Position numbers and translations under genes: made by a program
The notes under the pieces: model-generated
Told to the model about the DNA's origin: nothing
Seen by the model: only the letters and a program-made list of their open reading frames with translations
The model's database searches: none
In this document: piece after piece, positions 54,238 to 63,494 of the stretch
How the letters are laid out: each line of letters begins with the position of its first letter
Numbering within the stretch: position 1 is the first letter of the stretch
NCBI GenBank assembly: GCA_963677355.2
Contig: CAXXXQ010000003.1
Location: 1-64,000 of the forward strand
Length of the DNA stretch: 64,000 bases
Source of the DNA: Thiomicrorhabdus sp963677355
Lineage (GTDB): Bacteria > Pseudomonadota > Gammaproteobacteria > Thiomicrospirales > Thiomicrospiraceae
Direction: 5' to 3'

Positions 54238-54849
54238 TTAATTGAGCAGATTGTCGATTAGGTTCTTATGCGCTTCAATTTGTTTGCTTTTCGATAAACG
54301 ACGGGCGCAGAAAATACTGTGCAGTTCTTTAAGGGCGATTTCGAAGTTATTGTTGATTACGATGAAATCGAACTCGTCATAGTGAGACATCTCACTGACG
54401 GCATCACGCATACGGCGTTGAATGATCTCTTCACTGTCGGTGCCGCGACCTTTCAGGCGGCGCAGCAGTTCTTCACGCGATGGAGGTAGAATGAAAATGG
54501 AGGTTGCTTCCGGCATCAATTTGCGAACCTGTTGCGCGCCCTGCCAGTCGATTTCCAAGATGACGTCTTTTCCTGAATCTAGCTGGGCTTCAACACTGCT
54601 TTTCGAGGTGCCGTAAAAGTTGTCGAATACTTTGGCGTATTCCAGAAAATCACCTTGTTCAATCTTTTCGTTGAATCCTTCAACGGTCATAAAATGATAA
54701 TTAACACCGTTTTCTTCACCCGGGCGCATTCCTCTGGTGGTGCTGGATACGGATACGACAATGCTGCTGTCTTCTTCAATTAACTTGCTGACCAAAGAAG
54801 TTTTTCCGGCACCCGATGGCGCTGAAACGATATAAAGCGAACCTTGCAT
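54238..54849 (-). CDS. gmk: Guanylate kinase
   Basis: Gmk phosphorylates GMP to GDP with ATP. The 203-aa product starts MQGSLYIVSAPSGAGKTSLV with the P-loop near residues 10-17 and has STTRGMRPGEENGVNYHF, VILEIDWQGAQQVR and RLKGRGTDSEE. ATG 54849 follows TTGGAGATACGCT; a longer in-frame start has no such site. It is the first gene of a run with waaA, rpoZ and spoT. Confidence 0.95.
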   Translation of the reverse strand: MQGSLYIVSAPSGAGKTSLVSKLIEEDSSIVVSVSSTTRGMRPGEENGVNYHFMTVEGFNEKIEQGDFLEYAKVFDNFYGTSKSSVEAQLDSGKDVILEIDWQGAQQVRKLMPEATSIFILPPSREELLRRLKGRGTDSEEIIQRRMRDAVSEMSHYDEFDFIVINNNFEIALKELHSIFCARRLSKSKQIEAHKNLIDNLLN

Positions 54850-54981
54850 TAGCGTATCTCCAACAATGAATACGTTATTAAGTGAATAAATGAATAGGGG
54901 GTATTCTAACAAAGATTTTACGGTCTTTGGATAACTCTAAATCGGCTTCGTTGTTAGGTGATCGGAGTGGAAAAACGGGCT

Positions 54982-56304
54982 TTAAAAAAACAGTCTCAGG
55001 CGTAATTCGATCTTGAAATCACTAAGTTTTTCGGCATATTCGCTCAAATCACTGCCCTGTAAAAAAGTGGTTTTCAGACGGATTTCACTGTTTTTAAAGC
55101 TGGTATAGCTGAGCTCCGGAGCAAAACTGAAGCTACCGTCGTTTAGATTGCTCATGGCGGTGACTGCGCCGTTCAGATAGAGTAAATCGGCAAAATCTTT
55201 CTGGCTGGCGCGCACATAGAGGTAGTTTTGTCCGGCAAATGCCTGGCCGTAACTGCTTTGTTTGGCAATTTGCGCCAGTCGGTATTGATCCGCTTCCGTG
55301 CTTGGTGAGCTTTGCGCAAGTGTAAAGAAGCCCTCTAAATCCTGACGCTCATAGCCCTGAGGGCTGTGCAGCCATTCGACTATCCAGGTCAGTTCGCTTT
55401 CGGTCAGGTAACGCAAACCGAGCAAGCTTTGAAAATGCGCGGCTTTCTCGAGTTGAATCGTGTTGTCGGTTTGCAATTCGGCCTGATAGACCTGATGGCG
55501 ATAGGCAAAGTCACCGTGTACTTCGAGATTGCTGGCCAGATTGGTAGAGAAGCTGAAACCGGCATCAGTGGACGTTTGACTGGAATATCTCAGGTAAAAG
55601 TCCAAATCGGTGTCATTCAGTAATAGGGAGAGTTTGGCGGCAGCCATCGGGGCGTTGCTGATTTCCGGGGAGGAAGCCAGTTCCGGGTTGAGGTCTGTCG
55701 ATACTGGTAACACAAATAGGGAGCCGGTCACCGACTGAACGGCACCGGTCAGGCTTTTGGTGTATTGGGCGCTACCCAGAATAAAGCCTTCGCGGTTGAG
55801 TTCGGGGTCATCCGGATTCTTGGGCCTTTCGATAAAGCCGACCGGATTCCAAGCATAGCCTTTACCCCATTTGACCGCTTTTTTACCGAGATTAAACTGC
55901 CAGTGGTCGGAAGGCTGGAACCGCCAGTAAGCCTCTTGCACAGAGTTGTCCAGTAGCTCAAGCGGTTCCGAAATCGGATCGTCCTGCCACTGCAAAATCC
56001 CTTGGAAGTGAAGCGAACTCTGGTCAAAGCGATAGAGACCGTTTAATGACAATTCGGCGTTATAGCGCTGAAAGTCTTCTGGGCTGTCGGGCGGCTTAAA
56101 AGCTAAGTTGGCAAAAGCAGCATTGTCATCGACAGCGAAATGGGTGGCCATCATTTCCGCATAGCCGGAAATCTCGTAAGGTTTCTTTTCATAGGCGCTA
56201 AGATTGAAGCTGAACTCCTCCGCCTGAGCCGTGAGACTGTTTAACGCCAGCGAGCAAACGGCTAAACCCAGTCGCTTGCTTGCCCGCCGTGTTGCTGGTG
56301 TCAT
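54982..56304 (-). CDS. Outer-membrane beta-barrel protein of an ABC-linked envelope operon
   Basis: A 440-aa protein with a signal peptide (residues about 1-28, ending AQA). The mature part is rich in amphipathic strands separated by turns and ends LRLRLFF, with a terminal Phe as in outer-membrane barrels. I do not recognise a named family. It overlaps the upstream LolA-like gene by 4 nt (ATGA) and is the fourth gene of the operon; a lipid or lipoprotein export channel is an inference from context. Confidence 0.75.
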   Translation of the reverse strand: MTPATRRASKRLGLAVCSLALNSLTAQAEEFSFNLSAYEKKPYEISGYAEMMATHFAVDDNAAFANLAFKPPDSPEDFQRYNAELSLNGLYRFDQSSLHFQGILQWQDDPISEPLELLDNSVQEAYWRFQPSDHWQFNLGKKAVKWGKGYAWNPVGFIERPKNPDDPELNREGFILGSAQYTKSLTGAVQSVTGSLFVLPVSTDLNPELASSPEISNAPMAAAKLSLLLNDTDLDFYLRYSSQTSTDAGFSFSTNLASNLEVHGDFAYRHQVYQAELQTDNTIQLEKAAHFQSLLGLRYLTESELTWIVEWLHSPQGYERQDLEGFFTLAQSSPSTEADQYRLAQIAKQSSYGQAFAGQNYLYVRASQKDFADLLYLNGAVTAMSNLNDGSFSFAPELSYTSFKNSEIRLKTTFLQGSDLSEYAEKLSDFKIELRLRLFF

Positions 56305-57053
56305 TCTCTAAGTTCGCCGATTTTAGGTAGATAGTCGAGCGTAAAGACTTCGTCGTTAAGCGTTTTCGGTTTGATGCCGTCAAACAGCATGACCGATTTA
56401 AACCCTTTGTACAGCGGACTGTCGGTTTGTAGCATGGCGGGGCGAATGTAGCCGTTGCCGAAGTCTTTTAGCTGGCTGTAATTGAGGGTTTTAATGAGCA
56501 TGCCGCTGGCCGAGTAGGCTTCGATTTTCATTGGAGTAGTGTGCTTTTTCTCGACCCACATTTTCAGTTTGTCGTAAGCAACCGAACGGTTTTTGGCCTG
56601 TAGGGTCAGCAGATAGTGTTCATCCTCTTCAATCAGGTCGACGGCGTCATACTCTGCGCTGTAATCCAGTTGCAGAATGTCGGAGTTATTGAAGACGCCG
56701 CCGATGACCGATTGCAGGCTGGTAATGCGTAGCGGCTTGCCGACATTGGGAATATACAGCCACATATTGTCGCCGACCCGCAAGCTGGCTCGGCCGCGTT
56801 CGCTGGCCGGATCGAGAAACAGGGCGACGACCTTTTCTTTGCCTTTTTTGACGGTATAGAGAACAAACTCTTTGCGGTCACCGTCCGGTTCGATATTGAT
56901 TAGCTTGCGGTACATTTCGTAAGAGGGCGGTTGTAAGCGCTCATCAACCTCTTTGAGCAAGGCATTGGCCTCAATGGAAGAGCCCTGAGCAAGGCTGCTT
57001 AGCAAGCCGATGCAGAGCAGGAGGGCGAAGCGAATTGGATTGGTGATTGGCAT
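56301..57053 (-). CDS. LolA-like outer-membrane lipoprotein-sorting protein
   Basis: A 250-aa periplasmic protein with signal peptide (residues about 7-23, ALLLCIGLLSSLAQG). The body matches the LolA-like family (sometimes labelled outer membrane lipoprotein-sorting protein): FVLYTVKKGKEKVVALFLDPASERGRASLRVGDNMWLYIPNVGKPLRI in the middle (start near residue 63), followed by beta-strand repeats. It would carry a lipid or lipid-anchored ligand between the ABC complex and the barrel. It follows the permease by 9 nt. Confidence 0.83.
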   Translation of the reverse strand: MPITNPIRFALLLCIGLLSSLAQGSSIEANALLKEVDERLQPPSYEMYRKLINIEPDGDRKEFVLYTVKKGKEKVVALFLDPASERGRASLRVGDNMWLYIPNVGKPLRITSLQSVIGGVFNNSDILQLDYSAEYDAVDLIEEDEHYLLTLQAKNRSVAYDKLKMWVEKKHTTPMKIEAYSASGMLIKTLNYSQLKDFGNGYIRPAMLQTDSPLYKGFKSVMLFDGIKPKTLNDEVFTLDYLPKIGELRE

Positions 57054-57062
57054 GAGATTCTC

Positions 57063-58304
57063 CTAAACTTGGCGCAGGGCCTCTACAGGGTTGAGTTTAG
57101 ATGCTTTCCAAGCCGGTTGCAGGCTGGCTAACACCGCCGCAGCGATTACGGTGACTGAAGCAAAAAGTACGTCTTTCAAGTTCAGTACCGGATATAGAAT
57201 CAAGCCGCTCTGGCGTCCGAAAGCAAAGCTGATTTCAGCCTGTTGCAAGCCCAACACCATGAAAAAGCTGATGAGCACGCCGAGCAAAGCGCCAACCAAG
57301 CCAAGCAGCAATCCTTCGGTAATGAACAGCGAGAGAATGGTTTTCGGCTGCGTGCCCATGGCAGCTAAGGTACCGATTTCGCGAACCCGCTCGTAGACCG
57401 CCATAATCATCACGTTCATGACGCTGATCAAGACAATAGCCACCAGCATGATTTTGATAAACAGAGTCATCAAATCGATCATTTTGGCGATATTGGCGAA
57501 GGGGGATAGTTTATCCCAGCTGTGGATTTCGAAAGCGGGTTTGCCCTGTTGATTGGTCATCTCGCCTAATGTCGATTGCAGAGTGATTTTGGCTTTATTT
57601 TCCATAGAGGTATCTTTCAGGCGAATAGCGATTTCGCTGATTTCGTTGTCTTCCATGCGCAATAGTTCCCGGGCATCGTCGATATGAATATAACCGTCTC
57701 GGCCACCCGGTCCGGAGAGGCCTTCCAGAATGCCATGCACCACAAAGTTGATGCCGTTTACCGAACCATCGCGGTTAGTGGCGACTAATACGACCGGATC
57801 GCCGACTTTGACTTTCAGTCCTTTGGCAATCAGTTCGGGAATCAGCAGTTTGCCCTTTTCAATCAGGGTATCCGGTTTGTCGCCCAATAGACGTTGCGAA
57901 AGTTCCGGGCAGGTAGCGAGCTCTTTGTCCGGCTCGACACCGTTTAGGCGGATATTGGTGGTTTCGGAAAAATTACTGAACATCGCCCCGAATTTGATGC
58001 GCGGTGACCAGGCTTCTATTTCCGGCATTTCCTCCAGTTGCTCCTCGGCTTTTTCGACCATTTTAGGTTTCATATTCAACGTTAAAGGCAGGCTGTCGAT
58101 GGAGGAGACATAGCCTTTTTTGTGGATTTGCAGGTGGCCGAGCATGGAATCGGTGATCTGGCCGACCATCATGCTTTTGAACGAGCCGGAGGTGCTGACG
58201 AACAGCAACATGGCGACTACGCCGAGGGTGATCAGCAAGGTCGTGAGCAGGGTACGGCGTCGGTAACGCAACAGGTTTCGGCTGGCAATGCGGAGAATTT
58301 TCAT
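57063..58304 (-). CDS. ABC transporter permease, FtsX/LolE-like
   Basis: A 413-aa inner-membrane protein with one N-terminal helix (TLLTTLLITLGVVAMLLFV, about 18-36), a large periplasmic MacB-type domain and three C-terminal helices. The FtsX signature is MNVMIMAVYERVREIGTLAAMGT. Its ATG overlaps the ATPase stop by one base (TAATG), so the pair is coupled. This arrangement is like LolCDE or MacB, which move lipids or peptides across the periplasm. Confidence 0.9.
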   Translation of the reverse strand: MKILRIASRNLLRYRRRTLLTTLLITLGVVAMLLFVSTSGSFKSMMVGQITDSMLGHLQIHKKGYVSSIDSLPLTLNMKPKMVEKAEEQLEEMPEIEAWSPRIKFGAMFSNFSETTNIRLNGVEPDKELATCPELSQRLLGDKPDTLIEKGKLLIPELIAKGLKVKVGDPVVLVATNRDGSVNGINFVVHGILEGLSGPGGRDGYIHIDDARELLRMEDNEISEIAIRLKDTSMENKAKITLQSTLGEMTNQQGKPAFEIHSWDKLSPFANIAKMIDLMTLFIKIMLVAIVLISVMNVMIMAVYERVREIGTLAAMGTQPKTILSLFITEGLLLGLVGALLGVLISFFMVLGLQQAEISFAFGRQSGLILYPVLNLKDVLFASVTVIAAAVLASLQPAWKASKLNPVEALRQV

Positions 58305-58999
58305 TAGGCTTGCCCTCCTTGATTTTGCGTTGATATGTGACCGTCTTCAATGATGTACAGGGTTTCCGCCGCATCCATGATTTTGGTGTCGTGAGTGGAG
58401 AAAATAAAGGTAGTATCGAATTCGTCGCGCATCTGTTTCATCAAATCGATAATCATAAAGGCGGTGTCGTGATCTAAATTGGCGGTGGGTTCGTCGGCTA
58501 GAATCAATTTGGCTTTTGGCGCTAAAGCGCGGGCGACGGCGACGCGCTGCTTTTGTCCACCGGAAAGCTGGTGCGGAAATTTATTGGCCTGATCGCTGAT
58601 GCCTACCGATTCCATGAGCGCTTTGACGCGCTGCTGGCGTTCCTGAGTTGGCCAGTTTTGCACCATCAAGAGCGGGTATTCAATATTTTCCGCCACGGTT
58701 AACACCGGAATCAGGTTGAAGTCCTGAAATATGAAGCCGATGTTTTCACCGCGGAATTTTGCGGCCTGCTCACGGTTTAGCGTATTGATATCCACGCCGT
58801 TGACTTTGAGGCTGCCTTGGGAAGGTTTGTCCAGACAGCCGATCATATTCAGCAACGTGCTTTTGCCGCTGCCGGAAGGGCCGACAAAAGAAACGAAGGC
58901 GCCGCTATTGATGGTGAAGTCGACATTCTGGATGGCGTTGACGGTTTCTCCGCCGGTGCTATAGGTTTTGCTGAGGTGTGACGCTTCAACAATTTTCAT
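58304..58999 (-). CDS. ABC transporter ATPase, LolD/MacB type
   Basis: A 231-aa nucleotide-binding protein with Walker A GPSGSGKSTLLNMI (near 40-53), signature LSGGQKQRVAVARAL, Walker B LILADEPTANLD and H-loop IFSTHD. It is the first gene of the four-gene operon (ATPase, permease, LolA-like, barrel) and is divergent from aroK. The paralogous ATPase near 46369 serves the zrg-like set. Confidence 0.93.
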   Translation of the reverse strand: MKIVEASHLSKTYSTGGETVNAIQNVDFTINSGAFVSFVGPSGSGKSTLLNMIGCLDKPSQGSLKVNGVDINTLNREQAAKFRGENIGFIFQDFNLIPVLTVAENIEYPLLMVQNWPTQERQQRVKALMESVGISDQANKFPHQLSGGQKQRVAVARALAPKAKLILADEPTANLDHDTAFMIIDLMKQMRDEFDTTFIFSTHDTKIMDAAETLYIIEDGHISTQNQGGQA

Positions 59000-59147
59000 G
59001 GGCTAGCCTGCTTTGATTATGGGTTGCAAAGTCGAGTTTTAAGTCTGCGCTGAAATGAATTTCGGTTAGGTTAAATTTTGGCTTTTTTTTTGTGAATTTA
59101 AAAGGTGATACTTAAGAAAATTAATTAATTCCATTTATAATGAACTC

Positions 59148-59672
59148 ATGCATAAAGAAAGTATATTTTTAGTTGGTCCCATGGGGGCGGGCAAATCAAC
59201 CGTTGGAAAATTATTGGCCGACAAATTGCACTACCAGTTTGTGGATAGCGACCATGAAATTGAAGCGAAAACCGGTGCCAATATTCCAATGATTTTTGAT
59301 ATTGAAGGTGAAGATGGTTTTCGCTCTCGAGAAGCCGCCGTTATCGATGAGTTGAGTCAGCGTCCCGAGGTGGTTTTGGCGACCGGCGGAGGTGTGGTGG
59401 AAACCGAATCCAATCGACAGCATTTGAGAAGCCGCGGTTTTGTGGTTTATTTAAAATCACCCGTGGAAGCGTTGATTCAACGAACCAAGCATGACCGTAA
59501 TCGTCCTTTATTACAGACGGAGAACCCGGCTAAGGTGTTGCGTGACTTAATGACGAGACGTGAACCTTGGTATTTGGAAATGGCGGATCTGGTAATTGAA
59601 ACCCAGCAGGTGCCGGTACACCGCGTGGTCAAGACGATTGTTGAACGCCTTGAATCGGAAAAAATAATTTAA
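59148..59672 (+). CDS. aroK: Shikimate kinase
   Basis: AroK phosphorylates shikimate in the aromatic amino acid pathway. The 174-aa protein has the P-loop GPMGAGKSTVGK (residues about 10-21), the shikimate-binding DSDHEIE and FRSREAAVI, and GGGVVETESNR. Length is typical. It is followed 12 nt later by aroB, the usual aroKB pair. Confidence 0.95.
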   Translation: MHKESIFLVGPMGAGKSTVGKLLADKLHYQFVDSDHEIEAKTGANIPMIFDIEGEDGFRSREAAVIDELSQRPEVVLATGGGVVETESNRQHLRSRGFVVYLKSPVEALIQRTKHDRNRPLLQTENPAKVLRDLMTRREPWYLEMADLVIETQQVPVHRVVKTIVERLESEKII

Positions 59673-59684
59673 AAGAGAAAGACA

Positions 59685-60767
59685 GTGAAAACATTGAAGG
59701 TTGAATTAGGGGATAGAAGTTATCCGATTTTTATCGGCCAGGGTTTGATGGGGAATGCCGAACTGGTCAAGCCCTATGTCAAAGGCCGACAGGTTTTGAT
59801 CGTAACCAATACCACGGTTGCGCCATTGTATTTGGAAGCATGCGAAAAGGCATTTGCCGATTTTGATGTCGAGTCGGTTGTGCTGCCGGACGGTGAAAAG
59901 TATAAAAACCTGGAAACCTTGAACCTGGTGTTTGATGAATTGATCGGTCAGAAATTTGATCGCAGCTGTACCTTGGTGGCCTTGGGTGGCGGAGTGATCG
60001 GCGATATGACCGGTTTTGCCGCAGCCGCTTTTCAACGCGGCGTGAACTTTATTCAAATGCCGACGACCCTGCTTTCCCAAGTGGACTCTTCAGTGGGCGG
60101 TAAGACCGGTGTCAATCACCCTAAGGGCAAAAACATGATCGGTGCTTTCCATCAGCCTGAATGTGTGGTGATTGATACCGATACCCTGAATACTTTGGAA
60201 GACCGAGAGCTTTCTGCCGGTTTGGCTGAAGTGATCAAATACGGTTTGATTGTCGATCTGCCGTTCTTTGAATGGTTGGAAGCGCATTTGGAAGCGTTGA
60301 TGACTCGTGATCCGCAAGCCTTGTCCGAAGCGATCGAACGTTCTTGCCACAACAAGGCGGTTATTGTCGCCAAAGATGAGAAAGAAGCGGGCTTGCGGGC
60401 TTTGTTCAATCTGGGGCACACTTTCGGCCATGCGATTGAGGCCGGAATGGGCTATGGAAATTGGTTGCATGGCGAAGGTGTCAGTGCCGGAACCATGCAG
60501 GCGGTTTATATGTCCAAACTGCTGGGCAACCTAAGCCAAGCCGATCAGGATCGTATTCAGGCCTTGTTTGAACGTGCCAAGTTGCCGGTGTTGCCGCCTT
60601 CGGTTGAAGAGATGAGTAACCAAAAATATTTGGATTTAATGGCCGGCGACAAAAAAGTTCAGGCTGGTAGGATTCGTTTGGTTTTATTAAAAGAAATTGG
60701 CCAAGCATATGTCACCGGCGACTATCCGCAGGAATTGCTGGAGCAAACCTTAACCGAATGGCGTTGA
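59685..60767 (+). CDS. aroB: 3-dehydroquinate synthase
   Basis: AroB cyclises DAHP to 3-dehydroquinate, using NAD+ and a divalent metal. The 360-aa protein starts at GTG. NAD and metal signatures are DGEKYKNLETL, ALGGGVIGDMTGFAAA, MPTTLLSQVDSSVGGKTGVN and, for metal, the histidines in NLGHTFGHAIEAG and NWLHGEGVSAG. Normal length, no damage seen. Confidence 0.96.
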   Translation: MKTLKVELGDRSYPIFIGQGLMGNAELVKPYVKGRQVLIVTNTTVAPLYLEACEKAFADFDVESVVLPDGEKYKNLETLNLVFDELIGQKFDRSCTLVALGGGVIGDMTGFAAAAFQRGVNFIQMPTTLLSQVDSSVGGKTGVNHPKGKNMIGAFHQPECVVIDTDTLNTLEDRELSAGLAEVIKYGLIVDLPFFEWLEAHLEALMTRDPQALSEAIERSCHNKAVIVAKDEKEAGLRALFNLGHTFGHAIEAGMGYGNWLHGEGVSAGTMQAVYMSKLLGNLSQADQDRIQALFERAKLPVLPPSVEEMSNQKYLDLMAGDKKVQAGRIRLVLLKEIGQAYVTGDYPQELLEQTLTEWR

Positions 60768-60862
60768 GCACAAGCTAAAACCGTGTCACGCTTCGTCGAG
60801 CCAAGGCAAACTCCTTAAGTTCTATCAGAATTAATTTTGCTAAACTTTTGCAGGAGAGTTGT

Positions 60863-61750
60863 ATGGCGAATGAAGCGTTTACGAAAGTGCCCGGAGTCAA
60901 GTTTTCAACCCAGGATGGCGTCGAATTAATCGAAGTTGAAAACCCGTTTGCCAAGGCTTTAATCACCACTCATGGTGGGTCGGTTTTAAGTTTTATTCCG
61001 GCCGGTCAGCAGGATCTGCTTTGGGTAAGTTCGCAGGCGGTTTATGACGGTTCCAAAGCGGTTCGTGGCGGTATTCCGGTTTGTTGGCCTTGGTTTGGAA
61101 AATCTGCTGAAGAGGGTTTGCCTGCCCACGGTTTTGTGCGCAATATGACCTGGCAGTTGGATAATGTTCAACAGCTTGATTCGGGCATTACCTGTGTCGG
61201 AATGAGTATCGCTTCCAGTGAACAGACACTTCAATATTGGCCGCATGAGTTTGAACTCTATCTTTGTATTGAAATCGGTCCTAAGCTGATTTTGAATTTG
61301 ACTACACATAACCGTAACGACCACGCTATTCATATCACCGAAGCTTTGCATACCTATTTTAATGTCGGCAATCCGGAGAGCTTGCAAATCGACGGTTTAC
61401 AGCTTGCCACTCATCTGGATAAACTCGAAATCGATGCGGAACCCGAGACTCAGACCAAGATTCTTGATTTAGCGCCGCCGAGAGATTCAGTGTATCTTGA
61501 TCAGACGGGAACGGTTAGTATTCTGGATAAGGAAAATTCGCGGAAAATTCTGATTGAGAAACGAAATTCTCACTCTTCGGTGGTTTGGAATCCGGGACCG
61601 GAGACTGTCAAAGGTTTCAGTGATATTGACGATGACGCATGGCGTGAGTTTGCCTGTGTGGAGAGCGGCAATGTCTTGGATAACGCAATTAGTGTCCCGG
61701 CGCATTCAAAACATAACCTAAGTGTGCAATACTCTATAGCAAAAGACTGA
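60863..61750 (+). CDS. D-hexose-6-phosphate mutarotase (YeaD type)
   Basis: A 295-aa aldose-1-epimerase-like enzyme that interconverts the anomers of glucose-6-phosphate. Family features are the early GGSVLSFIPAGQQDLLWVSS, IPVCWPWFG and AHGFVRNMTW, then EALHTYFNVG and a late VVWNPGPETVKGFSDIDDDAWREFACVESG. ATG 60863 is preceded by GCAGGAGAGTTGT; a TTG five codons upstream is less likely. It stands as its own unit after aroB. Confidence 0.92.
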   Translation: MANEAFTKVPGVKFSTQDGVELIEVENPFAKALITTHGGSVLSFIPAGQQDLLWVSSQAVYDGSKAVRGGIPVCWPWFGKSAEEGLPAHGFVRNMTWQLDNVQQLDSGITCVGMSIASSEQTLQYWPHEFELYLCIEIGPKLILNLTTHNRNDHAIHITEALHTYFNVGNPESLQIDGLQLATHLDKLEIDAEPETQTKILDLAPPRDSVYLDQTGTVSILDKENSRKILIEKRNSHSSVVWNPGPETVKGFSDIDDDAWREFACVESGNVLDNAISVPAHSKHNLSVQYSIAKD

Positions 61751-61838
61751 CTTTAATTTTAATTAATTCATCAATTATTCATCTCTACTACAACGGCGTA
61801 GCGTAAATTAAAACCAACATCTAATAAAAGGAACCGAC

Positions 61839-62375
61839 ATGATGTCCTTCGAGATTGGTCGCAAAACCGTTTATATCGAAAATCTCTGTTTTATATTGCC
61901 GCTGAAAACTTTAAGAACCACGCCAAAAGTCAACTTTTATGCGGTTGAAGGTGTGGTTGACGATCTTTCCGGAATTGATCTAGTGGTACATGAACCCGGT
62001 GGGAAAAGTCCTTTGATAGCCGGTGATGATACTTGGTATTGGTATATGCATACCGAGCAGGAAGATAAACTGGTGGTTCACCAAGGACGCCGCTTGGTTC
62101 AACTGTATTCGGTTAAACACGGCAAAGTAGAAAACTTTGAAGTCACCGCAGATGCTATTTATCACAATAGCCAGAAAGTTTTTGACGGAGCCGCTATTTT
62201 AGGTTGGCCTGAGCATGTGTTCCATCGCGTGCATTCGCCGGAGGGTAGTTTGTCAACCAATTATGCGTCCCGCCATGGCGATTTTGATATTGATACCAAT
62301 TTCAATATTTATGATTTGGATACCGAAACGGGGAAATACCAAACGGTTCGTCTTGGAGCTTTGGATCAACCTTAA
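61839..62375 (+). CDS. Cupin-like hypothetical protein
   Basis: A 178-aa soluble protein whose strand-rich sequence with HEPGG, DDTWYWYMHTEQEDKLVVHQG and GWPEHVFHRVHSPEG suggests a cupin-type barrel with His-based metal sites, but I do not recognise the family. It starts after AAAGGAACCGAC. It is convergent with the DUF1275 gene, 20 nt away, with no visible terminator. Confidence 0.75.
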   Translation: MMSFEIGRKTVYIENLCFILPLKTLRTTPKVNFYAVEGVVDDLSGIDLVVHEPGGKSPLIAGDDTWYWYMHTEQEDKLVVHQGRRLVQLYSVKHGKVENFEVTADAIYHNSQKVFDGAAILGWPEHVFHRVHSPEGSLSTNYASRHGDFDIDTNFNIYDLDTETGKYQTVRLGALDQP

Positions 62376-62395
62376 GCAGCCGTTAGAGGGCAAGC

Positions 62396-63112
62396 TTAAT
62401 CTGCTGATTTAATCGGTTTGCCGGATCTTTTGCTACGATAGTTTCTGAGGATTGCTACCCCAAGTAATAGGGTGATAACACCGGGGTAGGCGAGAGCGGA
62501 GACGGGCGAGAGTTGATAGAAATAAATGCCTAGAATGCCTCCCAGCACATAAGAGATCAACAGAATCAGTAAAAGCTGGCTTTGCCAGCTCCATTTCGTT
62601 CCGGTTCGGATTCTTTTTGCCAAGTGAACGCCCAAGTCGGTTGCATTGCCGGTCATGTGAGTGGTTCTTAATTGCACACCTTTATAACTGGCGACCAATG
62701 CATTTTGCAGGCCGCAGGCGACTGCGGTTAGGACTACGGTAATAAACGACTGTAATGGATTCAACAAGCCCGCCGTAATAATCAAAAAACCGTTTAGTAT
62801 CAGGCCGTAGGCGTAATTGGGCGTTTCAGAATAGTTTTTATTGCCGATTAATAGGCCGGAGAGAAAGGCACCGAAGATGAAACTGAGTAGCACGGCTAGA
62901 GTCAAAAGTAGAAAGTGAATATCCATTTCAAACATCTCGGTACTCAGGTGTGAGGCCACCCCGGACATTTGGCTCACCGGAATAGCGTATTCCAGCAGCA
63001 TGGCACTATTGATGTAGCCGGCAATGGCAGACATGACCGCGGCCACGATATAGAGGCGTTTGATTTCCTGTTTGCTAAAAGAGTTGATCGCTTTTTGATT
63101 TGGATAGGGCAT
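62396..63112 (-). CDS. DUF1275 (YoaK-family) membrane protein
   Basis: A 238-aa inner-membrane protein with six predicted helices. It fits DUF1275: AGYINSAMLLEYAIPVSQMSGVASHLST near the start and the internal GLQNALVASYKGVQLRTTHMTGNATDLG signature (start near residue 134). The function of the family is not established. It starts 52 nt from the CPXCG gene end. Confidence 0.88.
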   Translation of the reverse strand: MPYPNQKAINSFSKQEIKRLYIVAAVMSAIAGYINSAMLLEYAIPVSQMSGVASHLSTEMFEMDIHFLLLTLAVLLSFIFGAFLSGLLIGNKNYSETPNYAYGLILNGFLIITAGLLNPLQSFITVVLTAVACGLQNALVASYKGVQLRTTHMTGNATDLGVHLAKRIRTGTKWSWQSQLLLILLISYVLGGILGIYFYQLSPVSALAYPGVITLLLGVAILRNYRSKRSGKPIKSAD

Positions 63113-63164
63113 CGCGGTTTACAAAGTGTGTTGATAAATGGATGCGTTTAGCTGTTTTAGCTGT

Positions 63165-63353
63165 CTAGGTTTCATTTTCATGTAAAGCTTGTACCGAAGG
63201 TTCCCCATTATCATCAATGAATACCTTAAAGTGAATCGGACGACAACAGACTTGGCAATCCTCAATATAGTCCTGACGGTTTTCGGCCGGGTCGATTAGG
63301 ATATCGATTTCTTCCCAGCAATAGGGGCATTGTATCGTTTTTTCGATCCACAT
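63165..63353 (-). CDS. CPXCG-motif cysteine-rich small protein
   Basis: A 62-aa protein with CPYCWEE (residues 9-15) and CQVCCRPIHF (about 33-42), two Cys pairs that would bind one zinc as a zinc ribbon. It matches the small CPXCG cysteine-rich family in proteobacteria; its role is unknown. It is transcribed away from tRNA-Arg. Confidence 0.88.
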   Translation of the reverse strand: MWIEKTIQCPYCWEEIDILIDPAENRQDYIEDCQVCCRPIHFKVFIDDNGEPSVQALHENET

Positions 63354-63417
63354 TGCGTTTTCTCGTCTCGGGGGTGGCAGTTAGAGCAAAATTGGGTAAA
63401 CTATGGCTTTTATTAGA

Positions 63418-63493
63418 GCGGCTATAGTTAAACTGGATATAACTGCCCCCTCCTAAGGGGCCGTTCCGGGTTCGAGTCCTGGTAGCTGCGCCA
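63418..63493 (+). tRNA. tRNA-Arg (anticodon CCT)
   Basis: A 76-nt cloverleaf with acceptor GCGGCTA/TAGCTGC, discriminator G and encoded CCA. The anticodon stem GCCCC/GGGGC encloses the loop CTCCTAA (anticodon CCT, bases 63452-63454), and the T arm GTTCGAGTC is standard. It reads AGG codons. Its 3' end is one base from the stop of the convergent aminotransferase gene, so no terminator fits behind it. Confidence 0.95.
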
Positions 63494-63494
63494 T

